Assembly: GCF_010614725.1 (NCBI RefSeq)
Contig: NZ_JAAEHL010000011.1
Coordinates: 1 to 64,000, forward strand
DNA length: 64,000 nt
Source: Flavobacterium ajazii
GTDB taxonomy: Bacteria > Bacteroidota > Bacteroidia > Flavobacteriales > Flavobacteriaceae
Direction: 5' to 3'
In this document: piece by piece, positions 44,251-54,346 of the stretch
Position numbering within the stretch: position 1 is the first letter of the stretch
How the letters are laid out: each line of letters starts with the position of its first letter
Notes under the pieces: model-generated
The model's input: the letters and a program-made list of their open reading frames with translations, nothing else
Database searches by the model: none
What the model was told of the DNA's origin: nothing
Made by a program: the position numbers and the translations under genes

Positions 44251-44583
44251 TTACAATTCGTTTTTTATATCTATTAATTGTGTTTTGATGGTCTCTAATT
44301 TACGTATTATTTCGAATTTATCTAATGTTTTCTTCTGACCCTCTTTTAAGTGTATTTTGGCACCTTCGAGCGTAAAACCTCTTTCTTTGACCAAATGATA
44401 AATCAACTGTAAGTTGGTAATATCTTCAGGAGTAAACATTCGGTTGCCTTTGGCATTCTTTTTAGGTTTCAGGATATCAAATTCACTGTCCCAAAATCGT
44501 ATCAAAGACGCATTGACATTAAAAGCCTTGGCTACTTCGCCAATGCTGTAATATCTTTTATCTTTTGAAAGCTCAATATGCAT
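44251..44583 (-). CDS. MerR family transcriptional regulator
   Basis: A 110-residue protein: N-terminal MerR helix-turn-helix (YYSIGEVAKAFNVNASLIRFWDSEFDIL), wing (GNRMFTPEDITNLQLIYHLVKERGFTLEGAKIHL) and a short coiled-coil end. It lacks an effector-binding domain, so it may act as a simple DNA-binding protein. It is in the middle of a cluster on the minus strand, between the M23 peptidase and lemA with short gaps (45 and 33 bp). Confidence 0.92.
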   Translation of the reverse strand: MHIELSKDKRYYSIGEVAKAFNVNASLIRFWDSEFDILKPKKNAKGNRMFTPEDITNLQLIYHLVKERGFTLEGAKIHLKEGQKKTLDKFEIIRKLETIKTQLIDIKNEL

Positions 44584-44628
44584 GTTTTTTGTATCTAATT
44601 TATTTCAAAAATAATACTTTTTACAGTA

Positions 44629-45606
44629 TTAATCTAATGACTGGTTTTCCTGGTTTGCCATTTGTGAAATTACAACATATTCTGCTGCAGAAATATTTCC
44701 GTAATAGAAATTAAGAGGATTTACCACTTTTCCATCTTTATGTACTTCATAATGACAGTGTGGTCCCTCAGATCTTCCTGTACTTCCTACATAACCAATA
44801 ACATCTCCACGTTTAACATGTTGCCCGGGTCTGCAGTTGTATTTGCTTAAATGGGCATATAAACTCTCGTATCCAAAACCATGCCTGATGACTACATGGT
44901 TACCAAAGCCTGACGCCGAATTGTCAGCTCTTGCAATAACACCGTCACCCGTAGCATACACGGGAGTGCCTGTACTGGCAGTGAAATCCATACCATTATG
45001 CATTTTTCGCACTTTCGTGAAAGGATCGATTCTGTATCCAAAACCGGATGCGACATGTTTTAAGTTTTCATTACGGACTGGCTGAATGGCAGGAATAGCC
45101 AATAATAGCTTTCCTTTTGCACTGGCAAGTTTTAATATTTCATCTAACGATTTAGATTGAATAGACAGTTGTTTTGAGAGTTTGTCCACTCTTTTTGTGG
45201 TATTCAAAACCAATTGTGAATTATTATAACCTTCTAAAATCTTATATCTTTCAGGATTTCTGAAACCTGCTTTTCTTGTAGAGTCCGGAATTTCAGCTTT
45301 ATTGAAATAAATTCGGTAAATATTATTGTCACGCTCTTCCAAAGCATCTGCTACAGCATCAATTTCGTCCAGTTTTTTATTCAAAATGGCATATTGCAGT
45401 TTTAAATTTTCAATTTCACGTGCCTGTAATCTATCTTTTGGGGTTTCAAAATAAGGCGTATTAATTAAGAGAACAAAAATTAAAAAACCAAATAGTGCAG
45501 AAGCCAGCAAAAACAGCATGGCATAACCAAATTTTATTCTTTTTCTGGTTTTAATTTTTGTATAAGCCAGATTTTCTGAGTCGTAATAATATTTTACTTT
45601 CGCCAT
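44629..45606 (-). CDS. M23 family metallopeptidase (LytM-type), membrane-anchored
   Basis: A 325-residue protein with a short cytoplasmic N-terminus, a transmembrane helix (YAMLFLLASALFGFLIFVLLI), a coiled-coil segment (residues ~60-100) and a C-terminal LytM domain. The zinc ligands are visible as His203-xxx-Asp207 (HNGMD) and His285 (HCHYEV, 283-288). The enzyme would cut peptidoglycan cross-links, or activate other hydrolases, during growth and division. It is divergent from alaS and first of the run M23, MerR, LemA, TPM, TPM. Confidence 0.93.
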   Translation of the reverse strand: MAKVKYYYDSENLAYTKIKTRKRIKFGYAMLFLLASALFGFLIFVLLINTPYFETPKDRLQAREIENLKLQYAILNKKLDEIDAVADALEERDNNIYRIYFNKAEIPDSTRKAGFRNPERYKILEGYNNSQLVLNTTKRVDKLSKQLSIQSKSLDEILKLASAKGKLLLAIPAIQPVRNENLKHVASGFGYRIDPFTKVRKMHNGMDFTASTGTPVYATGDGVIARADNSASGFGNHVVIRHGFGYESLYAHLSKYNCRPGQHVKRGDVIGYVGSTGRSEGPHCHYEVHKDGKVVNPLNFYYGNISAAEYVVISQMANQENQSLD

Positions 45607-45703
45607 ATTTTAAAATACCCTATTTTTGCAGCTTGTAAAATGAGTGAGTCGAACAAAATTAGTAAATGTTTCAGTTGTTCGGGGCTTTTTTTCAAGAATT
45701 AAA

Positions 45704-45801
45704 ACAATTAGATAATGTGTCAGTTTGATAATTAGATAATGTATTTAAACTGAAATTTATTGTTTTGAATTTTAAGTTTCTAATTAAAATTATCTAATTG
45801 T
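45704..45801. repeat. Inverted and direct short repeats upstream of alaS
   Basis: The 13-nt arms at 45704-45716 (ACAATTAGATAAT) and 45789-45801 are exact reverse complements. A second direct copy of AATTAGATAATGT lies at 45730-45742. This kind of AT-rich intergenic repeat is frequent in the group. It lies in the 5' region of alaS. Confidence 0.55.
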
Positions 45802-45860
45802 CACATTTTCAGATTAATTATCTCATTGATACATTTTCAAATTATCGCATTAAAAAAAAT

Positions 45861-48491
45861 ATGAAATCACAAGACGTACGTAAACAATTTTTAGATTTTT
45901 TTGAGAGTAAAGGACATACAATTGTTCCTTCGGCTCCTATTGTTCTTAAAGACGACCCAACCTTAATGTTCAATAACTCGGGGATGGCCCAGTTTAAAGA
46001 ATTTTTCTTAGGAAACGGAACTCCAAAAAGTCCAAGAATAGCCGATACGCAAAAATGTCTTCGTGTTTCAGGAAAACATAATGACCTTGAAGAAGTAGGT
46101 ATTGATACGTATCATCACACGATGTTTGAAATGTTAGGGAACTGGTCTTTTGGAGATTATTTCAAAAAAGAAGCAATCAATTGGGCTTGGGAACTATTGA
46201 CAGAAGTATATAAAATTCCTAAAGAAAATCTTTATGTTTCTGTTTTTGAAGGAAGTAAAGAAGATAATGTTCCGTTTGATCAGGAAGCCTGGGATATCTG
46301 GAAAACTTTAATAGATGAAGACCGGATCATTCTTGGAAATAAAAAAGACAATTTCTGGGAAATGGGAGATCAGGGACCATGCGGACCTTGTTCTGAAATT
46401 CACGTTGATTTACGTTCCGAAGAAGAGAAAGCTCAGGTTTCTGGAAAAAGTTTAGTAAACAATGATCATCCTCAGGTAGTTGAAATCTGGAACAACGTAT
46501 TCATGGAATTCAACCGTAAAGCTGATGGTTCTCTAGAAAAACTTCCGGCACAGCACGTAGATACCGGAATGGGATTTGAGCGTTTGTGCATGGCATTACA
46601 AGGAAAAACATCTAATTATGACACAGATGTTTTTATGCCTTTAATTAGAGAAATCGAAACTATCACAGCTGCAAATTATACAGTAAAAGCATCAAACGAA
46701 GCTGAAGAAAAAATAAATATTGCTATCCGTGTTGTGGCAGATCACGTTCGTGCAGTGGCTTTTGCTATTGCAGATGGTCAGTTACCTTCTAACACAGGAG
46801 CTGGTTATGTAATTCGTAGAATTTTACGTCGTGCCATTCGTTACGGATTTACTTTCTTAGGAATTAAAGAACCGTTCATTTACAAATTGGTAGAAACGTT
46901 AAGTGAGCAGATGGGAGATTCTTTCCCTGAAATTAAATCTCAAAAAGCACTTTGTTCAAATGTAATCCGTGAGGAAGAAAGTTCTTTTTTGAGAACATTA
47001 GATCAGGGATTAATTCTGTTGGATGCTGTAATTTTGAATAATAACGGAGATACAATCGATGGTAAAAAAGCTTTTGAATTGTATGATACTTACGGATTTC
47101 CAATCGATTTGACAGCTTTGATTCTTTCTGAAAAAGGATTAAAATTAGATGAAGCAGGATTTCAGGAGCAATTGCAATTACAAAAAGAAAGATCACGTGC
47201 TGCTTCTAAAGTTACAGCTGGAGACTGGAATGTAATTGTTGAAGATGATATTCAGGAATTTGTTGGTTATGACAGATTATCACATCAGGTAAAAATCACT
47301 AAATACAGAAGAGTTGAAAGCGTGAAAGATGGTGAGATTTTTCAATTGGTTTTTAATGCAACGCCTTTTTATGGAGAAAGCGGAGGACAAACGGGAGATA
47401 AAGGATATCTTGAAGCTCCAAACGGGGATATCGTTTATATTATTGATACTAAAAAAGAAAATAACCAAACGATACATTTAGCACAATCACTACCGGAAAA
47501 TATTACCGGAACTTTTAATGCGGTTGTAGATGCTATTCAAAGAGCTAAAACTTCATCAAATCACTCGGCTACGCACTTATTGCACCAGGGGTTACGTAAG
47601 ATTTTAGGAACTCATATTGAGCAAAAAGGTTCGATGGTAAGAAATGCTTCTTTACGTTTTGACTTTTCACATTTCTCTAAAGTTACTGATGAAGAGTTGT
47701 TAGAAGTAGAGAACTTCGTAAATGCAAGGATTCGTGAGAGTTTGCCATTAATTGAAAAAAGAGCTATACCAAAAGAGCAGGCTCTTGAAGATGGAGCAAT
47801 TGCTTTGTTTGGTGAGAAATACGGTGATTTAGTTCGTACGATTAAATTTGGAGATTCTGTTGAGTTATGCGGAGGAACACACGTTGCAAATACATCTGAT
47901 ATCTGGCATTTTAAAATTGTTTCTGAGGGAGCAGTTGCAGCCGGAATCAGAAGGATTGAGGCAATCACAAGTGAAGCTGCAAAAGAATATTTTGAATCGC
48001 AAGCTGTTTCTTTAAGCGAAATTAAAGAAGCGCTTAAAAATGCTCAGGATCCTGTAAAAGCGATTCAGGCATTGCAAGACGAGAATATTCAGTTGAAAAA
48101 ACAATTGGAAGTTTTATTGAAAGATAAAGCTAAAAATATGAAAGCTGATTTAGCTAAAGAATTACAGGAAATCAATGGAGTTCAGTTTTTAGCTAAACAA
48201 GTAGATTTGAATCCGGAAGGGGCAAAAGATCTGGCTTACGAATTGGGGAATTCATATAACAATTTATTTGTAGTTTTTGCTACAGCTCATGAAGGGAAAC
48301 CAATGTTAACCTGTTACATTTCAAAAGAAATTGTAGCAGCCAAAAACTTAAACGCAGGACAGGTTGTTCGTGAGTTAGGTAAATATATTCAGGGAGGTGG
48401 AGGAGGTCAGCCTTTCTTCGCAACTGCAGGAGGTAAAAACGTTGATGGAATTGGTGATGCGCTTGCTAAAGCTGTGGATTTCTTAAAGTAA
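45861..48491 (+). CDS. alaS: Alanine--tRNA ligase
   Basis: An 876-residue enzyme of full family length. The N-terminal class II catalytic core (FLDFFESKGHTIVPSAPIV, MAQFKEFFLG) is followed by the editing domain with H568-SAT-H572 and C670-GGT-H674 zinc-type sites, and the C-terminal C-Ala domain (GGGGGQPFFATAGGK). It charges tRNA-Ala. The start at 45861 gives the usual MKSQDVRKQFLDFF beginning; the in-frame ATG at 45798 would add an AT-repeat-derived leader. Divergent from the M23 peptidase. Confidence 0.98.
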   Translation: MKSQDVRKQFLDFFESKGHTIVPSAPIVLKDDPTLMFNNSGMAQFKEFFLGNGTPKSPRIADTQKCLRVSGKHNDLEEVGIDTYHHTMFEMLGNWSFGDYFKKEAINWAWELLTEVYKIPKENLYVSVFEGSKEDNVPFDQEAWDIWKTLIDEDRIILGNKKDNFWEMGDQGPCGPCSEIHVDLRSEEEKAQVSGKSLVNNDHPQVVEIWNNVFMEFNRKADGSLEKLPAQHVDTGMGFERLCMALQGKTSNYDTDVFMPLIREIETITAANYTVKASNEAEEKINIAIRVVADHVRAVAFAIADGQLPSNTGAGYVIRRILRRAIRYGFTFLGIKEPFIYKLVETLSEQMGDSFPEIKSQKALCSNVIREEESSFLRTLDQGLILLDAVILNNNGDTIDGKKAFELYDTYGFPIDLTALILSEKGLKLDEAGFQEQLQLQKERSRAASKVTAGDWNVIVEDDIQEFVGYDRLSHQVKITKYRRVESVKDGEIFQLVFNATPFYGESGGQTGDKGYLEAPNGDIVYIIDTKKENNQTIHLAQSLPENITGTFNAVVDAIQRAKTSSNHSATHLLHQGLRKILGTHIEQKGSMVRNASLRFDFSHFSKVTDEELLEVENFVNARIRESLPLIEKRAIPKEQALEDGAIALFGEKYGDLVRTIKFGDSVELCGGTHVANTSDIWHFKIVSEGAVAAGIRRIEAITSEAAKEYFESQAVSLSEIKEALKNAQDPVKAIQALQDENIQLKKQLEVLLKDKAKNMKADLAKELQEINGVQFLAKQVDLNPEGAKDLAYELGNSYNNLFVVFATAHEGKPMLTCYISKEIVAAKNLNAGQVVRELGKYIQGGGGGQPFFATAGGKNVDGIGDALAKAVDFLK

Positions 48492-48508
48492 AATTTAAAA
48501 TCAATAAT

Positions 48509-48550
48509 AATAAAACCCGTATAATTGTTAGTAATTATACGGGTTTTATT
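48509..48550 (+). terminator. Terminator of alaS
   Basis: A perfect 18-bp stem (core AAAACCCGTATAATT / AATTATACGGGTTTT) with a GTTAGT loop, 17 bp after the stop. Confidence 0.9.
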
Positions 48551-48624
48551 GTGAAAAAAAGTTAGGTTTTTAATTTTAAATTCGGTTTATTTGAAGGATA
48601 ATTAATACAATAAATATAGCCCAA

Positions 48625-49368
48625 ATGAAAAAAATCTTATGCCTGTTTAGCAGTTTAATGCTAGTGCTTTCTTCTTGTTCAAGTGATGATACCACAGATG
48701 AAAAAATACTTTTGCCTAAAACAGAGAAATATACTTATGCTTCTCATCCGGAAGAGAACAATACAGTTACTTATTCTTATGATGGAAACAAAATTGTGAG
48801 CCTTACTTATGATGGAGGAGATCAAATCATTTTTACCTATACAGGAGATTTAATAACTAAGGCAGTTTATACTGAAAGTTATGAAGGTGAAACTTATACA
48901 CAGACGACAACTTTTACCTATGAAAACAATAAATTAAAGTCTTCTTTAAAAGTTGATTCAGGAGATTCTTCAACAAAAAGAAAGACGTATACTTATAATT
49001 CAAATGGAACAATTTCAGTGGCTACTTTTATATTAAATCTTTCAACTCAGGAAGAAGAACAAGATTGGTCTAGTGTATTGACTTTAGATTCGAAAGGGAA
49101 TATAGTTAAAGCTGAGTTTGGTGATTCTGTGAATATTATTGAGTATGATACTAAAAATAATCCTTTTAAAGGTATCTTAGGATATACACTACTTTTAGAG
49201 TCAGAGATTTTTGATAAAGAAGCTAATACACCTAATAATATAACAAAAATAATTGAAAAATCAGGTGAGGTTATTGAAGGAACAACTACGTATGTGAATA
49301 CATACAATAGTGATAACTATTTGACTAAATCAGTAAGTGGAGACGAGACATTTGAGTATACTTATTAA
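48625..49368 (+). CDS. YD-like repeat lipoprotein, paralog 1
   Basis: A 247-residue lipoprotein with lipobox LSSC (Cys18) followed by the SSDD start common in Bacteroidota outer-membrane lipoproteins. The mature part consists of beta-hairpin repeats of the form Y-T/S-Y-DGNKI...(FTYTGDLITK, FTYENNKLKSS, YTYNSNGTIS, EYDTKNNPFKG), like Rhs/YD repeats but in a small stand-alone protein. Two paralogs follow at 51506 and 52354. Function unknown; probably surface-exposed. Confidence 0.8.
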   Translation: MKKILCLFSSLMLVLSSCSSDDTTDEKILLPKTEKYTYASHPEENNTVTYSYDGNKIVSLTYDGGDQIIFTYTGDLITKAVYTESYEGETYTQTTTFTYENNKLKSSLKVDSGDSSTKRKTYTYNSNGTISVATFILNLSTQEEEQDWSSVLTLDSKGNIVKAEFGDSVNIIEYDTKNNPFKGILGYTLLLESEIFDKEANTPNNITKIIEKSGEVIEGTTTYVNTYNSDNYLTKSVSGDETFEYTY

Positions 49369-49381
49369 TTACTCAATAAGT

Positions 49382-49428
49382 ATAAAGAGAAACCCCTTTC
49401 ATTTGTGATGAAAGGGGTTTCTCTTTAT
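49382..49428. terminator. Bidirectional terminator between convergent genes
   Basis: A perfect stem of about 21 bp (core AAAGAGAAACCCCTTTCAT) with a TTGTG loop sits between the lipoprotein gene and the convergent ABC exporter gene; both strands have T-rich 3' arms. Confidence 0.9.
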
Positions 49429-49469
49429 CTTCCAAAAAGTAAACTTAAGAGAGTTGCTAATTTTAAAAG

Positions 49470-51215
49470 TTATTTTCGCTCACCAATCTGTTGGCGCCAC
49501 ATAGCATAATACAACCCTTTCTCTGCAATTAAATCATCATGTTTTCCCTGCTCGATTATTTTACCTTGTTCAAGAACAAAAATTCTGTCAGCATGCATTA
49601 CCGTCGATAAACGATGCGCAATTAAAACCGTAATTCTGTTCTGATCCGAGATACTTCTAATCGTAGCATTGATTTCTTCTTCGGTAATGGAATCCAAAGC
49701 AGAAGTTGCTTCATCAAAAATCAATAAATTTGGATTTCTTAAAATAGCTCTCGCGATAGATAAACGCTGTTTTTCGCCACCTGAAACTTTTATTCCGCCT
49801 TCACCAATTGTGGTGCTCAATCCGTCTTCGGCACGTCTCAGTAATTTTTCACAGCTGGCTCTTTTTAGTGCATCATATAAATCCTCATCGGTTGCATTAG
49901 GTTTCACAAATAATAAATTTTCGCGAATTGTTCCGGAGAATAATTGGGCATCCTGAGTTACAAAACCTAATTGTTTTCTTAGATCTAATAAATCAATTTC
50001 GGCTGAATCGATATCATTATATAAAACCTGCCCTTCTGCGGGAATATATAATCCGACAAGTAATTTAACCAAAGTTGTTTTGCCTGAACCGGACGGACCA
50101 ACAAAGGCAACAGTCTGCCCTTGTTTGATTTCGAAATTGATATTTTCAACCGCTTTAAATTTTGCTGTTTTATGTTTGAAACTAACATTCGAAAATAACA
50201 ACGACTGAATGGCGCCAACATGTTTTGGGTTTTTAGGGCGAAATTCTTTTGGAGCACTCAATAAAGTTTTGAAATTTTCCATAGAAACTTTTGTCTCGTT
50301 GACTACAATAATAAAGTTTCCTAATTCCTGTAAAGGGCCAAAAATAAAGAAGGTAAAAAATACCATGGTCAATAAATCACCTACAATGATTTTTCCGCCA
50401 AATAGAAAATAATACAAAGTAAAAACCACGCAGGTTCTTAAAAAGTGAACGGTTGTTCCCTGAATAAAACTCAAACTTCGAATGTAACGAACTTTTTCTA
50501 ATTCAAGATGCAGGATTTTAAAGGTATTTAAGTTCAGACGTTTTTCTTCCTGATACGTCAAACCAAGACTTTTTACCAATTCGATGTTTCTTAAACTTTC
50601 GGTTGTAGAACCTGCCAAAGCATTGGTCTGATTCACAATTTTTTTAGAAACTATTTTAATCTTTCTACCCAGATAAGAACTTACCAAAGCAATAATGGGT
50701 GCAGTAATTAAAAAGATAAGTGAAATACGAAAATCAATTCGGGCGACATATACAATTACAAAGATAAATCCGATTATAGTCTGGAAAATCAATGAAATCG
50801 AAAGTGTAATCAGTTTTTCAGAATCAGAGCGTACTTTGGTCAGTTTGCTTAAAGTTTCGCCGCTTCGCTGATCTTCAAATTCGGCATAAGGCAAATCGAG
50901 AGATTTTTTAATTCCGTCTGTGTACATTTGAGCACCGGTTCTTTGAATTACCACATTGGTAAAATAATCCTGAAAGTTTTTGGTGATTCTCGAAATCATT
51001 GCAGCACCAAGCGAAAGCCCAAGCCAAAAAGATAATGATTTGATAAAACCATTCACATTTCCGTCATATTTATGTAGGCCAACACCGCAGTCCTGCATTA
51101 ATTTACCGGTAATAATAGAATCTGATAAACTGAAACAAATGTTTATAGTAGCCATAATCAAAGCAAAAAACAAAAGCATTTTATGTTTGATTATATAGGA
51201 GTATAGTAATTTCAT
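49470..51215 (-). CDS. ABC exporter, fused permease and ATPase
   Basis: A 581-residue half-transporter. The N-terminal ~330 residues contain about six transmembrane helices of the type I exporter fold. The ATPase has Walker A GPSGSGKTT (373-381), Q-loop, the signature VSGGEKQ (477-483), Walker B with D501-E502 (LLIFDEATSALD) and the H-loop (IAHRLSTV). It would act as a homodimer exporting lipids, peptides or drugs (MsbA/LmrA type); the substrate is not visible. It lies on the opposite strand between lipoprotein paralogs 1 and 2. Confidence 0.93.
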   Translation of the reverse strand: MKLLYSYIIKHKMLLFFALIMATINICFSLSDSIITGKLMQDCGVGLHKYDGNVNGFIKSLSFWLGLSLGAAMISRITKNFQDYFTNVVIQRTGAQMYTDGIKKSLDLPYAEFEDQRSGETLSKLTKVRSDSEKLITLSISLIFQTIIGFIFVIVYVARIDFRISLIFLITAPIIALVSSYLGRKIKIVSKKIVNQTNALAGSTTESLRNIELVKSLGLTYQEEKRLNLNTFKILHLELEKVRYIRSLSFIQGTTVHFLRTCVVFTLYYFLFGGKIIVGDLLTMVFFTFFIFGPLQELGNFIIVVNETKVSMENFKTLLSAPKEFRPKNPKHVGAIQSLLFSNVSFKHKTAKFKAVENINFEIKQGQTVAFVGPSGSGKTTLVKLLVGLYIPAEGQVLYNDIDSAEIDLLDLRKQLGFVTQDAQLFSGTIRENLLFVKPNATDEDLYDALKRASCEKLLRRAEDGLSTTIGEGGIKVSGGEKQRLSIARAILRNPNLLIFDEATSALDSITEEEINATIRSISDQNRITVLIAHRLSTVMHADRIFVLEQGKIIEQGKHDDLIAEKGLYYAMWRQQIGERK

Positions 51216-51505
51216 AAGAGAGTTGTAATTAAAAAGAAGGAATACAAAAGTACAAAATAGACAGGCATCATTTAGCGGATCTTATTGTATTTAAAAGTTA
51301 ATTTTTAAAGCCAATTTAAATTTATTAAATATGTTTTTGAGCTATGAATAGCTTACAGGTTTGTTTTTTAGAAAGTTATGATTTATTGTGTATGACACAT
51401 CTTTTCAATTATTTATTTTCGGTTTTTTATTGTTAAAACAATTTAGGTTTTTAATCCTTATTTTATTTCATTTGTAGGAAATATTAATTATTTAAATCAA
51501 TAAAA

Positions 51506-52237
51506 ATGAAAAAAATTTTATGCTTTTTTGGTGCTCTTACTTTTGCACTAACTTCTTGTTCAAGTGATGATGATTCATCTTCAGGTTCTTCTGATTTGGT
51601 ATTGTTGAAAAAGACAATTTTAACTGATTCTGAAGGAGAAAAAGTAACCACAACTTATAAATATAATGGTAATAAAATAGTAAGTATGGTAGATGGAGAT
51701 TTGAATCTTTATTTCACTTATAAGGGTGATTTGATTACCAAAATAGAATATAAATATCCAGATGGAACTTTGGTGCAACTTGAAACTTACGAATATAATA
51801 CTGAAAATAAGGTGGTTAGTTATGTGATGTCTGAGCCAATAGATGAATTGGGGCGTAAAGATATTTTTACTTATAATGCAGATGGTACAGTCTCTGTAAA
51901 AAATTATATAGGAGATGACAAAACACAAACTATGTATAATGGACAAGCAAAACTAACTTATGTTAATGGAGAATTAACAAAATATGATTCAGATTATGGA
52001 GGAAATTATATTTTTACTTATGATGATAAAAACAATCCGATGAAAAATGTTTTAGGATATGATAAAATTTCTTCTATTGATGGAGTTGCAGACGGAAGAC
52101 TTCACAACGTAGTTTCTGAAGAAGGTGATGGGCCCAAGTATACTTATACATATGAATATAATTCAAATGGCTATCCGGTAAAAAGTATAGAAAAAGCTGA
52201 TGAGGAAACAGAAGAAACAATACAGTTGTTTTATTAA
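51506..52237 (+). CDS. YD-like repeat lipoprotein, paralog 2
   Basis: A 243-residue lipoprotein with lipobox LTSC at Cys18 and the same SSDD start as its neighbours. The repeats (YKYNGNKIVSMVDGD, FTYKGDLITKIEY, FTYNADGTVS, YDDKNNPMKNVLGYD) align with those of the proteins at 48625 and 52354, including the ...NNP.K.(I/V)LGY motif near the end. Function unknown. About 290 bp upstream to the ABC gene form a shared divergent promoter region. Confidence 0.8.
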   Translation: MKKILCFFGALTFALTSCSSDDDSSSGSSDLVLLKKTILTDSEGEKVTTTYKYNGNKIVSMVDGDLNLYFTYKGDLITKIEYKYPDGTLVQLETYEYNTENKVVSYVMSEPIDELGRKDIFTYNADGTVSVKNYIGDDKTQTMYNGQAKLTYVNGELTKYDSDYGGNYIFTYDDKNNPMKNVLGYDKISSIDGVADGRLHNVVSEEGDGPKYTYTYEYNSNGYPVKSIEKADEETEETIQLFY

Positions 52238-52353
52238 TTTCTGAATATTTGAGAAACATTAATATTGTTTAAAGTAATTAGTGTTTCTAGTGTAATAATA
52301 GAAATCGTTTTTTGAGAATCTCTAGGCATGATTTCTATAAAATAATTAATAAA

Positions 52354-53142
52354 ATGAAAAAGATTATATGTTTTTTTAGTGTTTTGGTTTTAGTGCTTGC
52401 TTCATGTTCAAGTGATGATAACTCATCTTCAGAAGATAATTTGATTTTGCCTAAAACAATTTCGTCTACTAATCCGGAGTTTCCTCAGGATAATAAAGTT
52501 TCTACAATTACTTATGATGGCAATAAAATTATGAGTATAGCAAGCTTAGGATCAAAAACGGTTTTTACTTATGATGGGAATCGCATTATAAAACAAGAAG
52601 TTTTTGATGTAGACCTTAGCGGAAATCAGATAAAAAAAACAAGTATTTCTTATACTTATGAAAATGGAAAATTAAAAACCAGAATACTAAGAAAAGGGTT
52701 TGAAAATGCATATCCTGAAGGTCAATACATATATAAATCTGTTTATACGCATATTTCAGATACATTTATTTCATATATATATTACACTGTAAATGCAAAT
52801 ACAAATGCAGAAAGGAAAAGCAGTGAAGGGAATTTGACATATAAAGATGGTAATTTAATTAAAGAGCAAGAAATAGAAGATTCATCAATTTACACTCGTG
52901 AGTACGAATATGATACTAAAAAAAATCCTCTTAAAAATATTTTAGGATTTAATTTGTTGCTGAATGAAACGATATTCTCAATTAATAATATTTCTAAAAC
53001 TATTCGAACAGAAACAGAATATCCAAATCCTGTAGTCTATTTAAAAAGTTATATCTATGATGATAATGGTTATCCTACAAAGAGAACTTCCTTCGCAAGT
53101 GATGGTGAATCAGTAGAATATACAGAAGAGTACTCTTATTAG
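52354..53142 (+). CDS. YD-like repeat lipoprotein, paralog 3
   Basis: A 262-residue lipoprotein with lipobox LASC at Cys18. The start at 52354 gives a clean signal (MKKIICFFSVLVLVLASC); the ATG at 52312 is upstream of it in frame and would add 14 polar residues. It has the same repeats (ITYDGNKIMS, FTYDGNRIIKQEVF, YTYENGKLKT, YDTKKNPLKNILGFN) as paralogs 1 and 2. It follows paralog 2 by 116 bp, so the two are probably a recent tandem duplication. Confidence 0.8.
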   Translation: MKKIICFFSVLVLVLASCSSDDNSSSEDNLILPKTISSTNPEFPQDNKVSTITYDGNKIMSIASLGSKTVFTYDGNRIIKQEVFDVDLSGNQIKKTSISYTYENGKLKTRILRKGFENAYPEGQYIYKSVYTHISDTFISYIYYTVNANTNAERKSSEGNLTYKDGNLIKEQEIEDSSIYTREYEYDTKKNPLKNILGFNLLLNETIFSINNISKTIRTETEYPNPVVYLKSYIYDDNGYPTKRTSFASDGESVEYTEEYSY

Positions 53143-53162
53143 TTTTTTTGAAACTTAAATTT

Positions 53163-53195
53163 AAAAACCAAATACTTTTTGTATTTGGTTTTTTT
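53163..53195 (+). terminator. Terminator after lipoprotein paralog 3
   Basis: A 13-bp stem (AAAAACCAAATAC / GTATTTGGTTTTT) with a TTTTT loop, followed by Ts. Confidence 0.85.
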
Positions 53196-53236
53196 ATTGG
53201 TGAAAATTGGTGAAATTCGTGTTTTAATATAACACC

Positions 53237-54187
53237 ATGCAATTCAGAACCCAAATTCCAGTTTTAAAAAGTAATAATCCTATTGATTATAATTCGAAGG
53301 TGCTTTCTGTGGGTTCGTGTTTTGCAGAAAATATGGCGGACAAATTTGATTATTTTAAATTTCAAAATGTAACAAATCCGTTTGGGATAATTTTTAATCC
53401 AGTTTCAATTGAGAATTTATTTCGACGAGCTTGTGAGCAGAAGTTATTTGAAGAAAAAGATGTTTTTTTTCACAATGAGCGCTGGCATAGTTTTGAAGTG
53501 CATTCGGATTTGAGTAATTCTGACAGAGAAGAATTACTTGAAACATTAAATAAATCCATTGCAGAAACTTATAAAAAGCTTCAGGAAGCGACACACTTAA
53601 TTATCACATACGGAACTTCCTGGGCTTACAGGAATATTAAAACTGATCAAATTGTAGCCAATTGCCATAAAGTACCTCAAAAGCAATTTTCAAAAGAATT
53701 ATTATCGGTTGAAGTAACTCAAAAAAGCATTCAAAATACAATTGAATTGATCCAGACTATAAATCCAAATATAAACTTCGTTTTTACTATTTCACCAGTT
53801 CGTCATATTAAAGACGGTTTTACAGAAAATCAACTAAGCAAATCACATTTATTTACAGCTCTGCACAAAACCATCAACCATCAACCATCAATCATCAGCT
53901 ATTTTCCTTCTTATGAAATAATGATGGACGAACTTCGCGACTATCGTTTTTATAGTGAAGACATGCTTCATCCCAACCAAATCGCCATTGATTATATCTG
54001 GAAACTTTTTAGCGAAAATTATATTGCTGAAAGCAGCTTATCTATAATGAAAGAAGTTGATGAAATCCAGAAGAGTCTTCGTCATCGCAGTTTCAATCCT
54101 GAATCAGAACAGCACCAAAAATTCCTGGCTAAACTTCAGCAAAAAATTAATATTTTAGAACAAAAACTGCCTCATATTATATTTTAA
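53237..54187 (+). CDS. GSCFA domain protein
   Basis: A 316-residue protein with the defining motif GSCFA at residues 26-30 (VLSVGSCFAENMADKF), followed by NPFGIIFNPVSI, ITYGTSWAYRN, TISPVRHIKDG and DMLHPNQIAIDYIW. This pattern resembles SGNH hydrolases, with Ser27 and the final His as possible catalytic residues. No signal peptide. The family is widespread in Bacteroidota; an acyl-hydrolase or transferase role is likely but unproven. Confidence 0.92.
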   Translation: MQFRTQIPVLKSNNPIDYNSKVLSVGSCFAENMADKFDYFKFQNVTNPFGIIFNPVSIENLFRRACEQKLFEEKDVFFHNERWHSFEVHSDLSNSDREELLETLNKSIAETYKKLQEATHLIITYGTSWAYRNIKTDQIVANCHKVPQKQFSKELLSVEVTQKSIQNTIELIQTINPNINFVFTISPVRHIKDGFTENQLSKSHLFTALHKTINHQPSIISYFPSYEIMMDELRDYRFYSEDMLHPNQIAIDYIWKLFSENYIAESSLSIMKEVDEIQKSLRHRSFNPESEQHQKFLAKLQQKINILEQKLPHIIF

Positions 54188-54346
54188 TATCAATTCGGCA
54201 GGTAAGAAATTAACGAATTGTCAGTAAAATTTTAGAATAATTGCCTATAATTATGTAAATTGTTAAAGCGTAAAAATTTACATTTTTGTAAAATCTATAA
54301 TTCTGCTTTATAGAAATGCAATTGATTTAATGTGTTTTATTGGCGT

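Noticed and set aside
54332..54346. GTG start 15 nt upstream for TamB
   Set aside because: The ATG at 54347 gives a normal positively charged N-terminus before the membrane anchor.
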